The notes under the pieces were generated by a model. The model was not told the DNA's origin. It saw nothing but the letters and a program-made list of their open reading frames with translations, and ran no database searches. Below are positions 1 to 12,960 of a stretch of DNA of 64,000 nucleotides, in pieces (position 1 is the stretch's first letter; each line of letters starts with the position of its first letter). The translations under genes were made by a program, and so were the position numbers. The stretch is from Antilocapra americana (taxonomy: Eukaryota > Chordata > Mammalia > Artiodactyla > Antilocapridae), in NCBI GenBank assembly GCA_007570785.1, contig ML664161.1:17857856-17921855 (forward strand), written 5' to 3'.

Positions 1-1280
1 AAAAAACAAAGACAGATCACCGTAAGTCAGAAGTTATTATTTGAAAAGATTAATTAAATAGATATATCTCTAGGAAGATTGTTTAAGAAAAAGCAAAATG
101 AGATAATAAATAAAAGGACTGAAATGATATAACTATACTGGAAAAGGAATTAAAGAATAAATAAGAGACTATCATGAATGACTTTATTCCACCAAATTTG
201 AAAACTTAAAGAATTCTATTTTTTTCAATTTTATCAAAGTGACTCAAAAGGACTATAACTAAATAGTTCTATGATTATATGAAATAAATCAACAGTAAAG
301 ACTTTTTTTAAAAGAAAAGAAACTTTCTGATGAACTTTCTGATAAACTTATAAAAGTAAAGACTTTCTGATGAACTTTCAGGGTACATATGATTCCAAAT
401 TTACAGAAAGCTTTCCAGTGAATAGAAAAAGAGGAAGCATTCCTTAACAATTTTTTATGAATCTTATATATACTTGAAATAAAAAAATAATCTGAGAAGA
501 ACAGTACAAAGAGGGTAAATTATAGGCTAGTCACACTATGCACAGAAATAAACTCCAGGTGAATTAGAGACTTCATTAGCAAAGCAAAACTTCAAAATTC
601 TCATGAAAAAATTTAATAATACATTTAAGATTTTGGTGTAGACAAGGATTATTTATGCAAGATAGAAAAGACACTACCTACAAATGAAAACATTGAAGTA
701 CTTGTCTACATTTAAATTCAAGTTTTCTGTTTGTCAGAGACACTATTTTGAAAGTAAAAAGACATATCACAGGAGAATATATTTGAAACACATATAACTA
801 ATAATGGAAAAATGAAAATGTATGCATAATTTTAAATGCCCCCTAAAAATCAATACAAAAATTAAAATAATCCAATAACAAAATGTCTCAAAGAGATATT
901 TAGGTATTTCACAGAGGAGGAGATATGAATGGTCTACAGACATATGCAGTATGTAAACAGAGAATACAAATGCAAACCTCACTAAGTACCCACCTGATTG
1001 GCAATTGTGTTAAACTAAGTCTGACAGTACCAAGCATTTCGATAGTATAGAATGATGAGACTCTTAAGTATTCCTGATTGAAATATAAATTAATTACTTA
1101 GAAAAGAAATCCAGCATAAATTAATATATTTGAAGATATTTAAACCGTATAACCCCCAGATGTATAAACCCCATGACCAGAATCATCACATGGTTCTGCC
1201 ATCACCCTTTCTCCATCCTCCACAGCACAGCATGTCCCAGACAGGGGCTACTCTTCATCCTGGAAGAAGACACAGGGAAT
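1..1280 (+). mobile_element. Degenerate ancient L1 (L1M-type) ORF2 remnant
   Basis: Blocks in this AT-rich stretch follow the order of L1 ORF2. Around 35-110 is the segment before the reverse transcriptase that reads like the conserved FEKIN region. Around 160-240 is the block with the 'aatttgaaaactta' signature. Around 540-700 is a block from the C-terminal part. Around 880-960 is the block preceding the zinc-knuckle region. Stops and indels are everywhere, so no coding capacity is left. The left end runs off the window. The right end is cut by a BovB insertion near 1300. The family is inferred from remembered consensus and the subfamily is not resolvable by eye. Confidence 0.55.
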
Positions 1281-1299
1281 AAAGCTTCAGCTAACCAAT

Positions 1300-1815
1300 A
1301 GCCTAAACAGCATGTTAAAAAGCAGAGACATTACTTTGCCAACAAAGGTCCATCTAGTCAAAGCTATGGTTTTTCCAGTAGTCATGTATGGATGTGAGAG
1401 TTGAACTATAAAGAAAGCTGAGCGTCAAAGAAGTGATGCTTTTGAACTGTGGTGTTGGAGAAGACTCTTGAGAGTTCCCTGGACTGCAAGGAGATGCAAC
1501 CAGTCCATCCTAGAGGAGATCAATCCTGAATATTCATTGGAAGGACTGATGCTAAAGCTGAAGCTCCAATACTTTGGCCACCTGATGCAAGGAACTGGCT
1601 CATTGGAAAAGACCCTGATGCTGGGAAAGATTGAAAGCAGGAGGAGAAGGGGATGACAGAGGAAGAGATGGTTGGATGGCATCATTGACTCTATGGACAT
1701 GAGTTTGAGTAAGCTCTGGGAATTGGTGATAGACAGGGAAGCCTGGCATACTGCAGTCCAGGGGGTCTCAAAGAGTCAGACATGACTGTGTGACTGAACT
1801 GAACTGAACTGAACC
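1300..1815 (+). mobile_element. BovB (RTE) LINE, 5'-truncated 3' end
   Basis: This is the last ~515 bp of BovB, the RTE-clade LINE that is abundant in ruminants. It starts inside the C-terminal part of ORF2 and ends in the typical BovB tail of repeated ACTGA/ACTGAA units at 1793-1814. The frame at 1468-1656 still reads as the ORF2 C-terminus, with WTARR near its start and LKLQYFGHLM midway, followed by a stop. The N-terminal endonuclease and the reverse transcriptase core are missing, as is usual for 5'-truncated insertions. No convincing target-site duplication was found; six bases (atagcc) recur on both sides. Confidence 0.93.
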
Positions 1816-3360
1816 CATAGCCAATGTAAAACTAAGTAACATGAACAAAAATAACTTTTTTATCAGTCATAGAGGTTTAGAGATTGTTAACCTCAAAGCA
1901 GATGCTGCCATAACTAAACCTTTAACATATGTCCCACTGACCTGGTGGCAGAATGGTGGATAACAAAAAACTGTTGTTAGGGGGCTGGAAGGATCACAAA
2001 GCACTGTGCAGTGGTGAAGCATAGCTATAGTCACATATAAAGCAGGCAATATACTGAGTGACTTTGTGACCTTAGGCAAAGAGATTAGGAAACAGAGCAT
2101 TACTAGCATGTCCTGCGGGCTACATCTGACATGGTGATACAGAAAAAGAAATGAGCTCACAAAAGGACTGGCCAGTTTGTGAGCAGAGATGAGAAGAAAT
2201 GGTAGACCATCATAAAGCTGGGAATTTAGAGGACTGGAGGATGCAACTTATTCTCATATCCCAGAGTAAAACTGAGAATGCTTCTGAGTAACAAAATCTG
2301 ATTAAAACTTAACTTTGGAGTCATAGGCTGAACTGAAGATGTTAGGGATGCCTTAGGTTGAATTGATTATGGTGATAGCTGGTGAATCTTTTCAGGCACA
2401 CAAATGGCTTAAAAGAACCTAAGGATGTAGTGCCCTCAGAGAAGTCTGATAAAGCTCAATAGAGCCTCCATGGAAGACTGGAGAAAGAGAGGCATGTCTT
2501 GAAAGGAATTGCCTATGTGGCTGTTGGTACATAGGCAAATGAGCTTGTTGGGAGAATTATGCTGCCAAAATAGCCATGGGCCTAGGATAAAGGAGATTAT
2601 GTCTGTTCTAAGTATAAGAGCAGGAAATGCTTAGCTCCCAAGAGTGCATATTCTCCAGTGCCCTTTTCAGAGGTGGCCCATGAGAGTAATAGAAAAGGAA
2701 GAACTGCCCAGAGGTTTGAGTCAAGAGTTGTCTATAACCATGGGCTGGGGAGCTAAAGACAGAGCAGAATGAACTTAATCCAGAGGCATTTCCTCCCCCC
2801 AGTGTTGGAGGGCCCTCACAGCATTTGCCCAGTAGAATTCAGAACTGCTGTACTTGGCAGACTGTTTTAGTTCATGGGCCTACAAATGAAAAGGGACTGT
2901 ATCTGGACACGATGTTCTGGACCTGATGTTAAGGTGATCATAGAACCTGGACCTAGAATCTGATGCTTTAATGGATACATCATTGAAGCTGTTTCACTTG
3001 GGGTTGGGGAAAGTATATATTACCCGAAGAACAAGAAATGGATAATTGTGACCAAGAGAACAAACTTGGGTCAGTTTTATTGTTTCCCCCTATTCACTGT
3101 CATTTCCTGAAAGAAGCCTATGCATTCCTTTCCTTTGTCAGATACCTGGTAGTGCTCCTCCCTGCGATATACCTTCCTTACTTATAACAGGCTTTGCCAG
3201 TGAGACGTGATGGAACCGAGCCATCTCCAGCAGAAGTCTTAAGAGTCATCCATGGTGTTGCCACTGCTCTTTTTCCTTCGCAGTGAGACTGAGATGGAGC
3301 TACTCCTTTAGTCTGAGTCCTGGAATGACAACAACCCAGAACAAAGTCAAAGCTGACTCA
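1816..3360. other. Unclassified stretch, possibly ERVL-MaLR internal remnant
   Basis: There is no open frame of note. The style of the sequence around 2340-3000 (purine-rich, repeated GGAAGA/AGAGG tracts, a block near 2820-2960 around 'cccagtagaattcaga') resembles internal regions of old mammalian-apparent LTR retrotransposons. I cannot match it to a specific consensus. It could equally be unique DNA or a decayed 3' UTR pseudogene. Confidence 0.28.
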
Positions 3361-6300
3361 CAGACACACAGCTAGCCTGTACCAAATGTGTACTTGAGCA
3401 AAATATTCAATATGTCTTTGTATAAGTTACCACTGAAGCATAACTTAGCAAAGCAGATTAATATAGGAAAATAGATATAAGTGAGAAAAATTGAAAGGAA
3501 AAACAAGAGAATTGTAAGCACAAAATTTGAGAGAATAATTACCTTTAGTGGGGGAGCAAGAGAATATAGGGAGGAGCACACGGGTATTAGGTGATGTGTA
3601 TATGGGTGTTCACTTTATCATGGTTTTACCTGGCAAATACAGTCAATTGACTGACAGAGCATATTATATAGTACATGTACATGTGTGTAAATACACATGC
3701 ATATATACATATGTACAGTCTTATACAAATATACTTTTATATTCTATTGCTTGTGTCAAACATTTCCCAATAATAGGAAAGTGTATTAAAACCATGAAAT
3801 AATAAGCTGAACAGATGCTTTGACCTATTCTTCTTCACAAAACCATACTAAAACGATGGCATGAAAACAAGGAGGATGGGAGAAGAAAAACAGCAACCAG
3901 ATTTTTGACTTAACGGACCAGAGAAAGCTGAAACTTAGACTAGCAGCTTAACAAGCCTAAACTCAAGATGCTACAAATCAAATTACTCCAGGAAAGTTCA
4001 GAAACTGTAGGCACAATGGACCTCTGAAGAAGGGTGTTCAGTTAAGGGTGAAAACAGAAGAGTTACCTTAAAATGCTATAATTTGCAGTTGGATCCTCAG
4101 ATCTGCTCCTCCATCATAAGAAGCTGAGTTATTGCTCGTTCTCTAACCTGCAAAAGATGAGAGGTTTAATTCTAAAGATGTTGAACTCCAGGATGTCGGG
4201 CAAAGCTGATCACAAAAATAGCTTTCTAAAAAACAGATCAAATAAGAATCTGCAGTAAGAAATGTTCCTCCAGTTTTTGCAATATTCAATGCCAGAATTA
4301 CTCTGAAAGAATAAGCAGTTAATGCTACAAAGAGATTAAAATAATTGTTCTCCTAGGGCCATTACAACTCCTAAAATGTATATATGTGGGGAATCCTCAA
4401 TTTAATTGTTCAGAAACATATTTGAATAACTACTATATGGCAAGACTGCCTTAAACAAGAGATAAAAGAAAGAAATTGTCCCCAGTTCTCTCAAGAGGTG
4501 AGTGTTAGAGGGGATGAAAAAGCATTAAACAAATGATTACACAAATTATTAACCAATTACAATGGTAATAAGTGCTTCATTGGTGACCAACAGCCATTCT
4601 TGTAAATATTTTGTACATAAAAATATTTAACTGCTATGGCATGGATATCAACTAATCAGACTAGACTGGTAAACATTTCCAGTGCCTCCCAACTAAATAG
4701 TATCACTAAATATAGGAAGTAATAGCCTCTCACTCAAAGTATGGTTTTTCCATATTTATTGTTAAGATTGAGAAAATAGAAGGAAGGACCCTTTAGACTT
4801 GTCTATAGTTCATACCTGTGATATTAACAGCAGTTAAACTGGAATGCCATTCTTGAGGTCACATGACATATTATTCTACTTAAACACAGTTAACTGATTT
4901 TCCACACTTGCAGGACAAATGAGGGACAGTAAAAAATAATCATAAAACCCTGGATTATTAAATGACCAAACAACTCTACAGTACTCATTTAATTTTTACA
5001 TGCTAAAATTAATATATTAGGGAGTAAGACAGAGTTGGCAGTCAGGAAAATGTGGAAAGCAGGTTTTTGAGATGACAATATTAAGACCTATAGTTAGTAC
5101 AGAGGTTAGTTTTTCCCTTCCCTTAACTATAGGATCTGGGATCTTAAATTTGGATTATGGAAGTCAGAAAGGGTAGGAATCTAAAGGGTATAAGAAATCA
5201 CCTACAGAGTGGAGGTTAACAAAACAGTCTTCTTGATGTGTTTTGAATTCTTCGAGAGCATCTATCTTGTACAAAGCAGCCTTTTTTCTCCACTGACTCT
5301 GCTCTTTCTGCCTCCCTCATATCCTTTTTCTCTCCTATCCCCCCTTCCAAACTTCAAGGTGACCTCCTCCTCGCGGTGGGTAACTGATGTATGAAGAAGA
5401 CCACCCGGCTGGGCCTACCACACACTGCAAGTGCCACCCCGGTCTGATGGGGTTCAGGAAGGCCCCCCCATTTAGCACGCTTTGTATTTTTTGTTGTATT
5501 GTTCCCCTAGCACTGGATGAAAAACATGGTATGAACAATAGAGCTGTGTGAGATTTAAAATATCTGAATACATAATAATTTTACCCAGCTTTCAGAAAAA
5601 ATCTAAAAAGTAAATAACAAAAACCACTCCTCAGAATGTGTGAGCCTAAATTTTCAGTCACTTTGGAAGCATTTTCTTCTTTTTCTGGTTTTTCATTATC
5701 TAGGCCAGTTGGCAATAAAACAGCATTTAATTATACATAAACGTGAGAACTCTAGTGAGAGAATATGGATTGTGATCTAGTCAGACCTAGTTTAGGGCCA
5801 GAAATTGTTCATTCCTGATGGCTTCATTCTTATCTGCTTTTCTCCTATTTATTTTGTACTTTTATTTCCCCCTGCAGTTTTCTTTCTCAACTTTTTTTTT
5901 TTTTGCTATAGGGTCTTCATTTTCTGTTCCCTTTCATTATTTTCTCTTTTATAAGCCCCACCTTTACCAAGGTACAAGCAGTCTCCTGGCAGGGAAAAAA
6001 AAAGAAAACTATTTTGTTCAGAAATAATTACCCAAAATTGGCAAATTTTTCTGCAGCAATGTAAATCATAGTCACATTAATGAGATCACATTTTACAGTG
6101 AAAGGTACTTTTAGGGAAGGTATGAAAAAACATGCTCCATTTAAGTCTGAAGCCTCTCCTGGAAATACATCGTGGGCTTCATTTGAATAAAATTTATCCT
6201 ATGAATCTGTTGCTTCTTATGGATTTTGAGAAAGTGCCCTGTTCTTCCTGTCAGTGGCAGACGGCATCTCTTTAATTTTTTTTCCCAATAATATTGCAGT

Positions 6301-8890
6301 ACTTCAGTACTCATTTTAAAGATAGATGGATTTTTTTCTCTCATAAAGAAGAACATTGTGGGGGAAAAAACGCTGGATGTGATTTCAAAAAATGTCAAAA
6401 TATGTCAAACGCAGATACCACTCAAGGGTTTCATTAACTGAAGCTTTGGTGATAAGTGTCATCTTGTCAAAGACCCACCCATCTCTTCCAATACATTACC
6501 AAATGTACTAATTTCCTTGCCGAGCTTGATGTTTATTGTATAGCTGAAATTGAAAATGGTCGGTAATGGAGTGAGCTTCAATCCAAGACCAATTCTGAAT
6601 CTAAATTACTTGCTTCTTTCAATAGCATCGACAGAGGAGAGCTTTATGCACCTTGTACCTAATCAACCCTTACTGTGACCCTAAATTCAGCAGTCTTCAG
6701 AGATTAATAATAAAATCCTCAGTTCAAACAATTATTTGCCCTGAACAAGTTGCCCATTTCTTATGCTGAGAATGAAAGAATGTGACATTATTTTTTAAAA
6801 GCTCTGCATGTTGTGGCCCACCATTTATTTTTGATCTCTGACCCCCCCCGCTGAAGCATGATTGCAAATCCTACATGCTTGCTTGAATATTTTTTGGAGG
6901 GTGGGGGGGAAATTGAGAGGAGATTTCTTTGTTAGCATTTTAACATGCCTCTTCTCATTCCGTATCCCCTTGTGATTGTGGTTTTCACAAAATAAATGAG
7001 ATACATTCTAGCAATATATGTATTACTAAAGTTTTTAATAAAGATCTTTAATGATCACGGAAAGCATGACCTAATTCTGGCTTTGTGTAAAACTATTTGC
7101 AATCTCTAGAAAATAAACATAAACTCTGGGAAAAATCAACTATATCTCTACTTTCTCAAATAAAAAAAGTTAAATCCAGAGAATGTCTTCCTGAGACTCA
7201 AACCATAAATTTTTTTAATGAAATGTTTTCCTCACTCCATCCCATTGGGCATTATAGCCCTTGAGAGATTAGCTGAGCAATATCATTCTTTTACTCATAT
7301 TTACAATGAAAAAATATTCCTTCACATTCAGGGCCACAAGGTTGTGGGGGGAGTGGTTTATTTTGTGTGTGTATGTGTGTCTTTTGTGTTTTCAGCTTCC
7401 TTTTGTCCGGTTAGTATTCACTAGTGTGGTTACAGTGATAGATAGAAAGGCTCAGTCTCTGCTTTTCATAATGTTTGGGTTGGAGGAAAAATCTGAATCA
7501 AAAAGGTAATGGAAATATTTGGACACCCAAAATGGATGGCTTCTTAGATTGATCAGTAAGAGTCATTCCTGTGTCCAGGAACCTGCTGGGGGAGGGAAGA
7601 GACCCTTGGTACATTGCTGCCCTAGAAACTCTGCCTGACATTTGACATGGTCGACATTTCCTCTGGCTGGCTGCTTTTGGGGGGAAACACTCCCTAAAGA
7701 CTGCCCGGGTTGACAAAATGAGTGTTTCCAGAAGAGACTCATGCCTCTTGAATGCACTTTTTTAATGCCCGACAGCAATAATGGCCATCTAAGTATTGAT
7801 TATATAATATGTCTGCTGAGGTGGCAACTACATTATTGTTGCAAGAGGCCAAGAGGATAAGAAACTAGGTTATCTATGAACTGTCTCAGCCATTGGGCAT
7901 TTTCTTGAGCAAAGGTCAATATACAAAGCTATCTTTGGACCTTATTTTACCTTATTCTATGATTCTAATTGACAGATAATACAACAAGATAGCCAGCATG
8001 TTGCAAGTCCTTTGAAAACAGCCTCAAGTTTATCATGGCATAGGCATAATTTGTTCATCACCACAAGGGGACAGTAGTCTTATGGAGGTCTGATTCGTGA
8101 GGAAGACTAGGAATTGCCCAGGCTGTTGCTCTATGAGGGCACCCGGATGCTAATTAGCAGCAGTGAATTGGTTAAGTAGACTTTGAAAGGCAGTCAGGAA
8201 ATAATTTAATATTTTTTCTTTCATCCAAAAAAATACAATAGATGGTATATAGTAAGTCTGCTGTGTATAGTAACAGCAATAAGGGCACTGAGCTTTTATT
8301 ATACACTGAATTACATCCCCTGTGTGGGGACACTAGACAGCCTATCGTGTATTAAGAATTCAGCTGAGATCACAAGCTTGCCTCACCTAAACCTTCTGTG
8401 ATGTGATGAGAATGACTTTTGGTTACTGTACATCAAAGAGGGTCTAGCAGGCTAAACAGTGATTGATCCATTCTCCTCTTTCAAGCCCTCTCTTCAAAAA
8501 TAGCTTTAAAGCAATCATCTAATAAGTGTCAGAATAGAAGACAGAAAATGTTAGTACAAGCGCTAGGCATATATCTACACTAGCTAAATTTCTGCAAGAT
8601 GTTCAATGACTGAACAAGGTTTTTAGAGCAAATGCTATCATCTCATAAGAGGCAAGAAGTGCCAAGTGGACTGCCATTGACATGGAAAGTAGGCTGAGAC
8701 TTAAAATGATTCAAGGCAAAATACTGTGATTTGCTCAACTAGCGGAGAAGTCTGTTAAGAAAATTTGTGAATAATTTTATTGATGCACAAAATCTGGTAA
8801 AGGGGTTACCTTCTTGCTTAGGCACACAAAAGCAATAGTATCTTCGCAATATTTATTCACCAAACTGCATTGATTGTTTCTTTCAATGAA
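3361..8890. other. Mostly unique AT-rich sequence, no gene seen
   Basis: No recognisable exon or young transposon is visible. All frames are short and lack domain motifs. 3,655-3,735 is a TA/CA-rich low-complexity patch. 4,330-4,640 looks like a decayed interspersed repeat of uncertain family. 5,335-5,480 is an unusually GC-rich island. 6,460-6,680 and 7,560-7,780 are relatively complex, non-repetitive stretches that could be conserved non-coding DNA. 7,364-7,381 is a short imperfect GT run. Confidence 0.5.
5335..5480. other. Isolated GC-rich, CpG-retaining patch
   Basis: About 145 bp of C/G-rich sequence with several CpGs (for example in 'ctcgcggtgg' and 'cacccggctggg') sits inside AT-rich flanks. 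It contains short frames on both strands but no stretch I recognise as a known protein, and no splice-site pair that would make it a convincing exon. It could be a small regulatory element, a processed-pseudogene fragment or chance. Confidence 0.35.
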
Positions 8891-8914
8891 AGCTGAGTTA
8901 AATGGACCAACCAT

Positions 8915-9295
8915 GTGAGTGTTCCAGCATGGGGATCATTAGAGCTGTTCATGAGTACTGTGATTCTGTTCCTCTTCCCTGAGGTCAGATCTGGCTACAT
9001 GATTTTCTCTGGACAATTAAACGTGAGACAGAGTAACCTGAATCACATGTGGATGGGAGCTTTAAGAGCTAATAGAGGATTTGCCACATCCTTGTTTCTC
9101 TGTCTTGATGACTCAGAAAGCGTGAGTCAAGATGGAGCCTCTTTCAGTCCCTGAGTCATTAACATAAAACCTCTCTACTGACCTGCACTGGACAAGTAGC
9201 ACAAGCAAGAAATAAACCTGTTCTGTGTTAAGCCACTGAGATCTTTGGAGCTCTTAGAGCTACCACAACATAACCCAGCCTATCCAGACAGATAC
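8915..9295 (+). mobile_element. Ancient LTR-like remnant
   Basis: The 3' part (about 9,205-9,295) carries the phrase 'aataaacctgttctgtgttaag' in diverged form, then 'ccactgagat' and a terminal 'cctatccagacagatac'. I associate this arrangement with polyadenylation and 3' ends of old mammalian LTRs on the plus strand. The upstream 300 bp is consistent but strongly diverged. I cannot name the exact family; an ERVL/MaLR or ERV1 solo LTR is the best guess. Confidence 0.4.
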
Positions 9296-9744
9296 GTAAA
9301 GAGCTAAGTAACTTAAGAGCTCCATTAGGTCTCTGAATAATGGAAAATGGTGTAGAGTGGGGCATCATTATGGATCATATGCTTTCTTTTGTCCAGGCAA
9401 CAAAGATTTATTAAGTACACACTATGTGCCAGGCAGGGTGCACATGAGGATAACAAATAATTGGAGAATGTGGTTTGATGTGTTACCCTTTGTCACCTCT
9501 TTGCTAAATCCCCAAGGAGTAGATGAGTAATAAAGCTTGAAGTTTTCACTACTTTAATGTAACTAATCAAGAGAAAAATAATCTAAGATTAGTGATGTTT
9601 TGACATCCTTTTGAATGAATGGCATTTTTCAGAGGACAGTTTATTGGAGAAAAATGATTTCAGAAACTCCTGAGGTTTCTTACATTGTCCAAAAACCTGC
9701 AGTTGTTAACCCTGACAGTCCAGTCATTTATAACCGCGTCAGGC

Positions 9745-10340
9745 ATTGCCTAGGCTCGTTCAGGCTGTGCTCTCTGCCTTGAGCACTCTTCTTGGCCTCT
9801 TCTCCTCATCTTTCAAAGATCAGCTCAGGTGTCTTCCTTTACATGAAATTTTCCTTTCTCTGCCTCTCCACAGCACCAGGTGAAAATGAAAATGAAAGCT
9901 GCTCAGCCCTGTCCGATTCTCTGAATTCTCCAGGACAGAATACTGGAGTGGGTAGCCTTTCCCTTCTCTAGAGGATCTTCCAAACCTAGGGATTGAACCC
10001 AGATTTCCTGCATTGCGGGTGGGATTCTTTACCAGCTGAGCCATAAATGAAGCCCAAGAATACTTTAGAAGGTAACCTATCCCTTCTCCAGGGGATCTCC
10101 CTGGTGAAGGAATCAAACCAGGGCCTCCTGCATTGCAGGCAGATTCTTTACCATCTTTACCATACTTAGCGTTTATTTCAGTCTATATTATGTTATGATT
10201 ATTGTTTACATAACTTTCTGCAGTAAGATTCACTACCTCCCACATAAAGGCTGTACATTCATTATAAGTAAAGGATTTTTTATTCTGTTTTATATGTCTC
10301 CAAACTGACTCCCCTGTCTACCACTTGGTTCATGTTAATT
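9745..10340 (+). mobile_element. L2 LINE 3' fragment, interrupted by a SINE
   Basis: The C/T-rich stretch at 9,745-9,880 reads like the L2 3' region ('cctcttctcctcatctttcaaag' style followed by 'agctcaggtgtc'). A similar diverged style resumes at about 10,160-10,340. The two parts flank a Bov-tA dimer, which explains the break. Assignment is by remembered consensus and the element is very old. Confidence 0.5.
9884..10155 (-). mobile_element. Bov-tA3-type dimeric tRNA-Glu SINE
   Basis: Two tandem tRNA-Glu-related units lie in reverse orientation. Unit one runs about 9,884-10,053 and ends at a diverged 'gagccataaatgaagccc', the reverse of the Pol III head. Unit two runs about 10,054-10,155 and contains 'gcattgcaggcagattcttt'. 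Each unit holds a B-box-like 'gattgaaccc' or 'aatcaaacca'. The dimer form is typical of the Bov-tA3 subtype. It is inserted in an L2 fragment. Confidence 0.85.
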
Positions 10341-11105
10341 GATATTTTAATTGATTTGAGAGATGTGTTTGGGTGGATCATGGGTTTCTTAAAACAGATA
10401 GCAACTGCCCTGATTTGGAATATTGAAGAAACAAAGAAACCCTTTCAGCTGATACTTTTGGCTACTGGGGGGAATTAGTTCTGTCTTGGCCAAGGACCAA
10501 AGCCTGCCTCCTGAACACCCATCACACTTAGCTAATTTCCATTCTCCCCAGGGACCAAGACAGAAAGACAAAAGAAGAAGGAAGTAGGCATTTCAGAAGA
10601 GTTACCCACCCACAAAGAGCTCGTTGAAAGGGAGAAATGAAGAGGGGAGGAGGAAACTGGTGTTAAGAAAAATTACCAAATGAATGTAGAATTTAAATTG
10701 CATTTCATTATCCATCTTCTCTGCATCATACCAATAACTCTCTAGACTTGCTCTCTCTCCCGGGATGAGTCCCCGATTGCTCAGAGATTGCTGCTACTGG
10801 AGCAGAGATCAGAAACCAGCAGTGTTTGTGCCCAAAATACCAAGCTCTGTCCTTCTCTCTCCTTCGCATTTCTTCTTCCTCCAGCATTACCAGCCAGGAC
10901 ACCACTATTCCCTTGATGATTCACCTGATGAGTACTAAATATGAGAGATGAGTAAGTGGTTTTTCTCTCCTGGTTTATCCACCACACAGGCGGTTTCTAA
11001 CCTTTCATTCTTCGGCGAGATAGAGAAAAAATTACTTTGGCTTCAAGCAGATGGAGGATGTAATCCTAGTTTAAAAATAAAAAAAATGTGCCTCAAATAC
11101 CTTAG
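10341..11105. other. No gene recognised
   Basis: Non-repetitive sequence with a purine-rich patch near 10,560-10,660 and a C/T-rich patch near 10,745-10,900. Frames are short and show no known domain. Confidence 0.5.
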
Positions 11106-11109
11106 AATG

Positions 11110-11245
11110 TTAACAATTTAGCCTGTTTCCTCATGGTGTGAAATAGAGTTAAGTACATCTATATAAAGTGATTGTTAATATGGATGGGTGAGATATGATT
11201 GTAGGCACATGGTTGGTGCTCAGTAAATATCTTACTATTGTTATT
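11110..11245 (+). mobile_element. MIR SINE 3' half
   Basis: The order 'tttcctcatggtgtgaaata', then 'aggcacatggttggtgctca', then 'gtaaatat' matches the 3' half of MIR (the upstream tRNA part is not recognisable). Confidence 0.6.
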
Positions 11246-11339
11246 ACTAGTAAATTATTCTCAATGATTCTTCTCCTCTCCAAGATCTTTTCACTGTGAT
11301 CTTGGTTGTATCCTAATGATCCCATGTCTAATATCATGC

Positions 11340-11560
11340 AGTCTCTTCTAAGCCATCTTCCTAAAACTGGAGATCAGAGCATGACACCTTCACAGAAGAC
11401 CCTTCCATGCCTCTAAAACTTTTAAAAGCTTTCCAGTCATTCTTGGGGATTTATAAGGAAAAAAATCTTAAGCCAGTACAGCACAGGAAGGCTGTAGCAA
11501 TCTGGCATCTGTATCCAGTCTCATTTCCTGTTGTTCCCCTAGTTGAAACTGTGAGAGTCT
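11340..11560 (+). mobile_element. Probable L2 fragment
   Basis: Patterns such as 'agatcagagcatgacacc' followed by 'cttttaaaagctttccag' resemble the L2 block before its 3' end. It is strongly diverged, so confidence is modest. It abuts an MLT1 LTR. Confidence 0.4.
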
Positions 11561-11584
11561 GTTTCTCTACAGAATCCCAAAGAA

Positions 11585-12000
11585 TCACACCTCCAAGGGT
11601 CCATGTAATAGTGCCCTCACGAGTTGAGACAGGGCTTGGCTGTGTGACTTGCTTTGGCTACTAGAACATCAGCACATGTGACTCAAGTAGAAACTTGTGA
11701 AGTGTTTATGCCCTGGGGCTTCCCCTCTTGAAACTCTGCTGGCACCATTTGAAGAAGTACAGCCCAGTCCAGTCTTTTGAGAATGAATGACTTCTCAGCA
11801 AGAGGAGCTTAGCTAGCCCAGATGTTCCAGCTAAGTCCAGCCGAAGCCAAGCCTCCAGAGAAATAGGCTGCATTTGTACATGCAGCCAAAGCTTCAGAAC
11901 ATCCAGCCAGCCAACCCACACAATTATGAAGAATTTTAAATGTTGTTTAAAGCCATGTTTCAGAGTAGTTTATTACACAGCAATAGATAACTGATACACA
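11585..12000 (+). mobile_element. MLT1-class solo LTR (ERVL-MaLR)
   Basis: The 3' end is diagnostic: 'tgttgtttaaagccatgttt' followed by 'cacagcaatagataactgat' and ACACA at 11,980-12,000. The middle block 'gtgccctcacgagttgagac' with 'tgctttggctactagaacat' is also typical of MLT1. This is a non-autonomous mammalian LTR remnant without internal genes. The 5' boundary is approximate. Confidence 0.82.
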
Positions 12001-12064
12001 ATGCCTTTTATCTCCAAAATAATGAGTAACTACAGTTCAATGAAAATGTTATTTTTTTGTTACA

Positions 12065-12190
12065 CACTCACTCCTTTACAAATGCTGTTTTTTGTGCTTG
12101 TAATGCCCTTTCCCCTTGTCTATTACCCTTTGTATCCCAGTGGAGGCTGGCATATACTAAGTGTTTAATAAAGCTTGAATGAACACACTT
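12065..12190 (+). mobile_element. L2 LINE 3' end
   Basis: It contains 'aatgccctttccccttg' and then 'tactaagtgtttaataaagc' with 'ttgaatgaac', the usual 3' terminal order of L2. Confidence 0.6.
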
Positions 12191-12459
12191 AAAATGTCAA
12201 AATATGCCACAAAACCTCCAAAGGTCCACACTAGGTTCACCGTTGTTCTGACTGGAGTCTTAGATAGAAATGCATCCATGTTGCTGCTTTTGTGAAAGAA
12301 AATACTGGTTTATATGCAGCTATACACTTTTACATCTGTCTTAGCTTCAAAAAAGATTTAATTAAAAAATATTTAGTTTTAATAAAAAGGAGACAAATTC
12401 TTTCACTACTTAGATAGCAACTTTAAAATTTTATGCCATCAGACATTACTTGTACTTGG

Positions 12460-12960
12460 GAAAATCAGGGTGAAATTTGAGAGATGAATTCTGGTGCATG
12501 TATTAAGAGCCATAAAATGTATATAGGTTTCCTTTGATATAGTAATTCCATTTATGGAAACCTAACTCATGGGAATAATACAAAATACAAAAAAATATGC
12601 ACAGGAACCCTGAGCATGGCACTGTTTGTTTTGAAAAGTATACCTAAATTAGATTTTAATCACCAGAGCTTGGCTCAGTCACTTTTGGTGCATCCATTCA
12701 GTGGAATGTCATGTGGCCATTTAATAGCCATGAAGTGTGTCATGAAAAATACAGAAGAGCAAATAATAAGACAAAAAAACAAGATACATGATAATTGTAT
12801 GCACCCAAAGATGACAGCAGTATAAAAATATAAATGTGAAAGTAGTTGCAGGAAACTATGGATCACTTCCTCCTCCACACTAGATTTTCTATAATCTTGT
12901 AATATTATTTTTATAATTTAAGTAGAAATTTTAAAATAAAAAATAAATTATGTCTCTAAT
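12460..12960 (+). mobile_element. Ancient L1M 3' end
   Basis: It follows the L1 ORF2 end and 3' UTR in order: a block like 'agtaattccatttatgg' (12,540s), a Met-rich region with 'agtggaatgtcatgtggcca' (12,700s), then 'gatacatgataattgtatg' (12,780s) and an A/T-rich UTR. All frames are broken. Confidence 0.6.
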
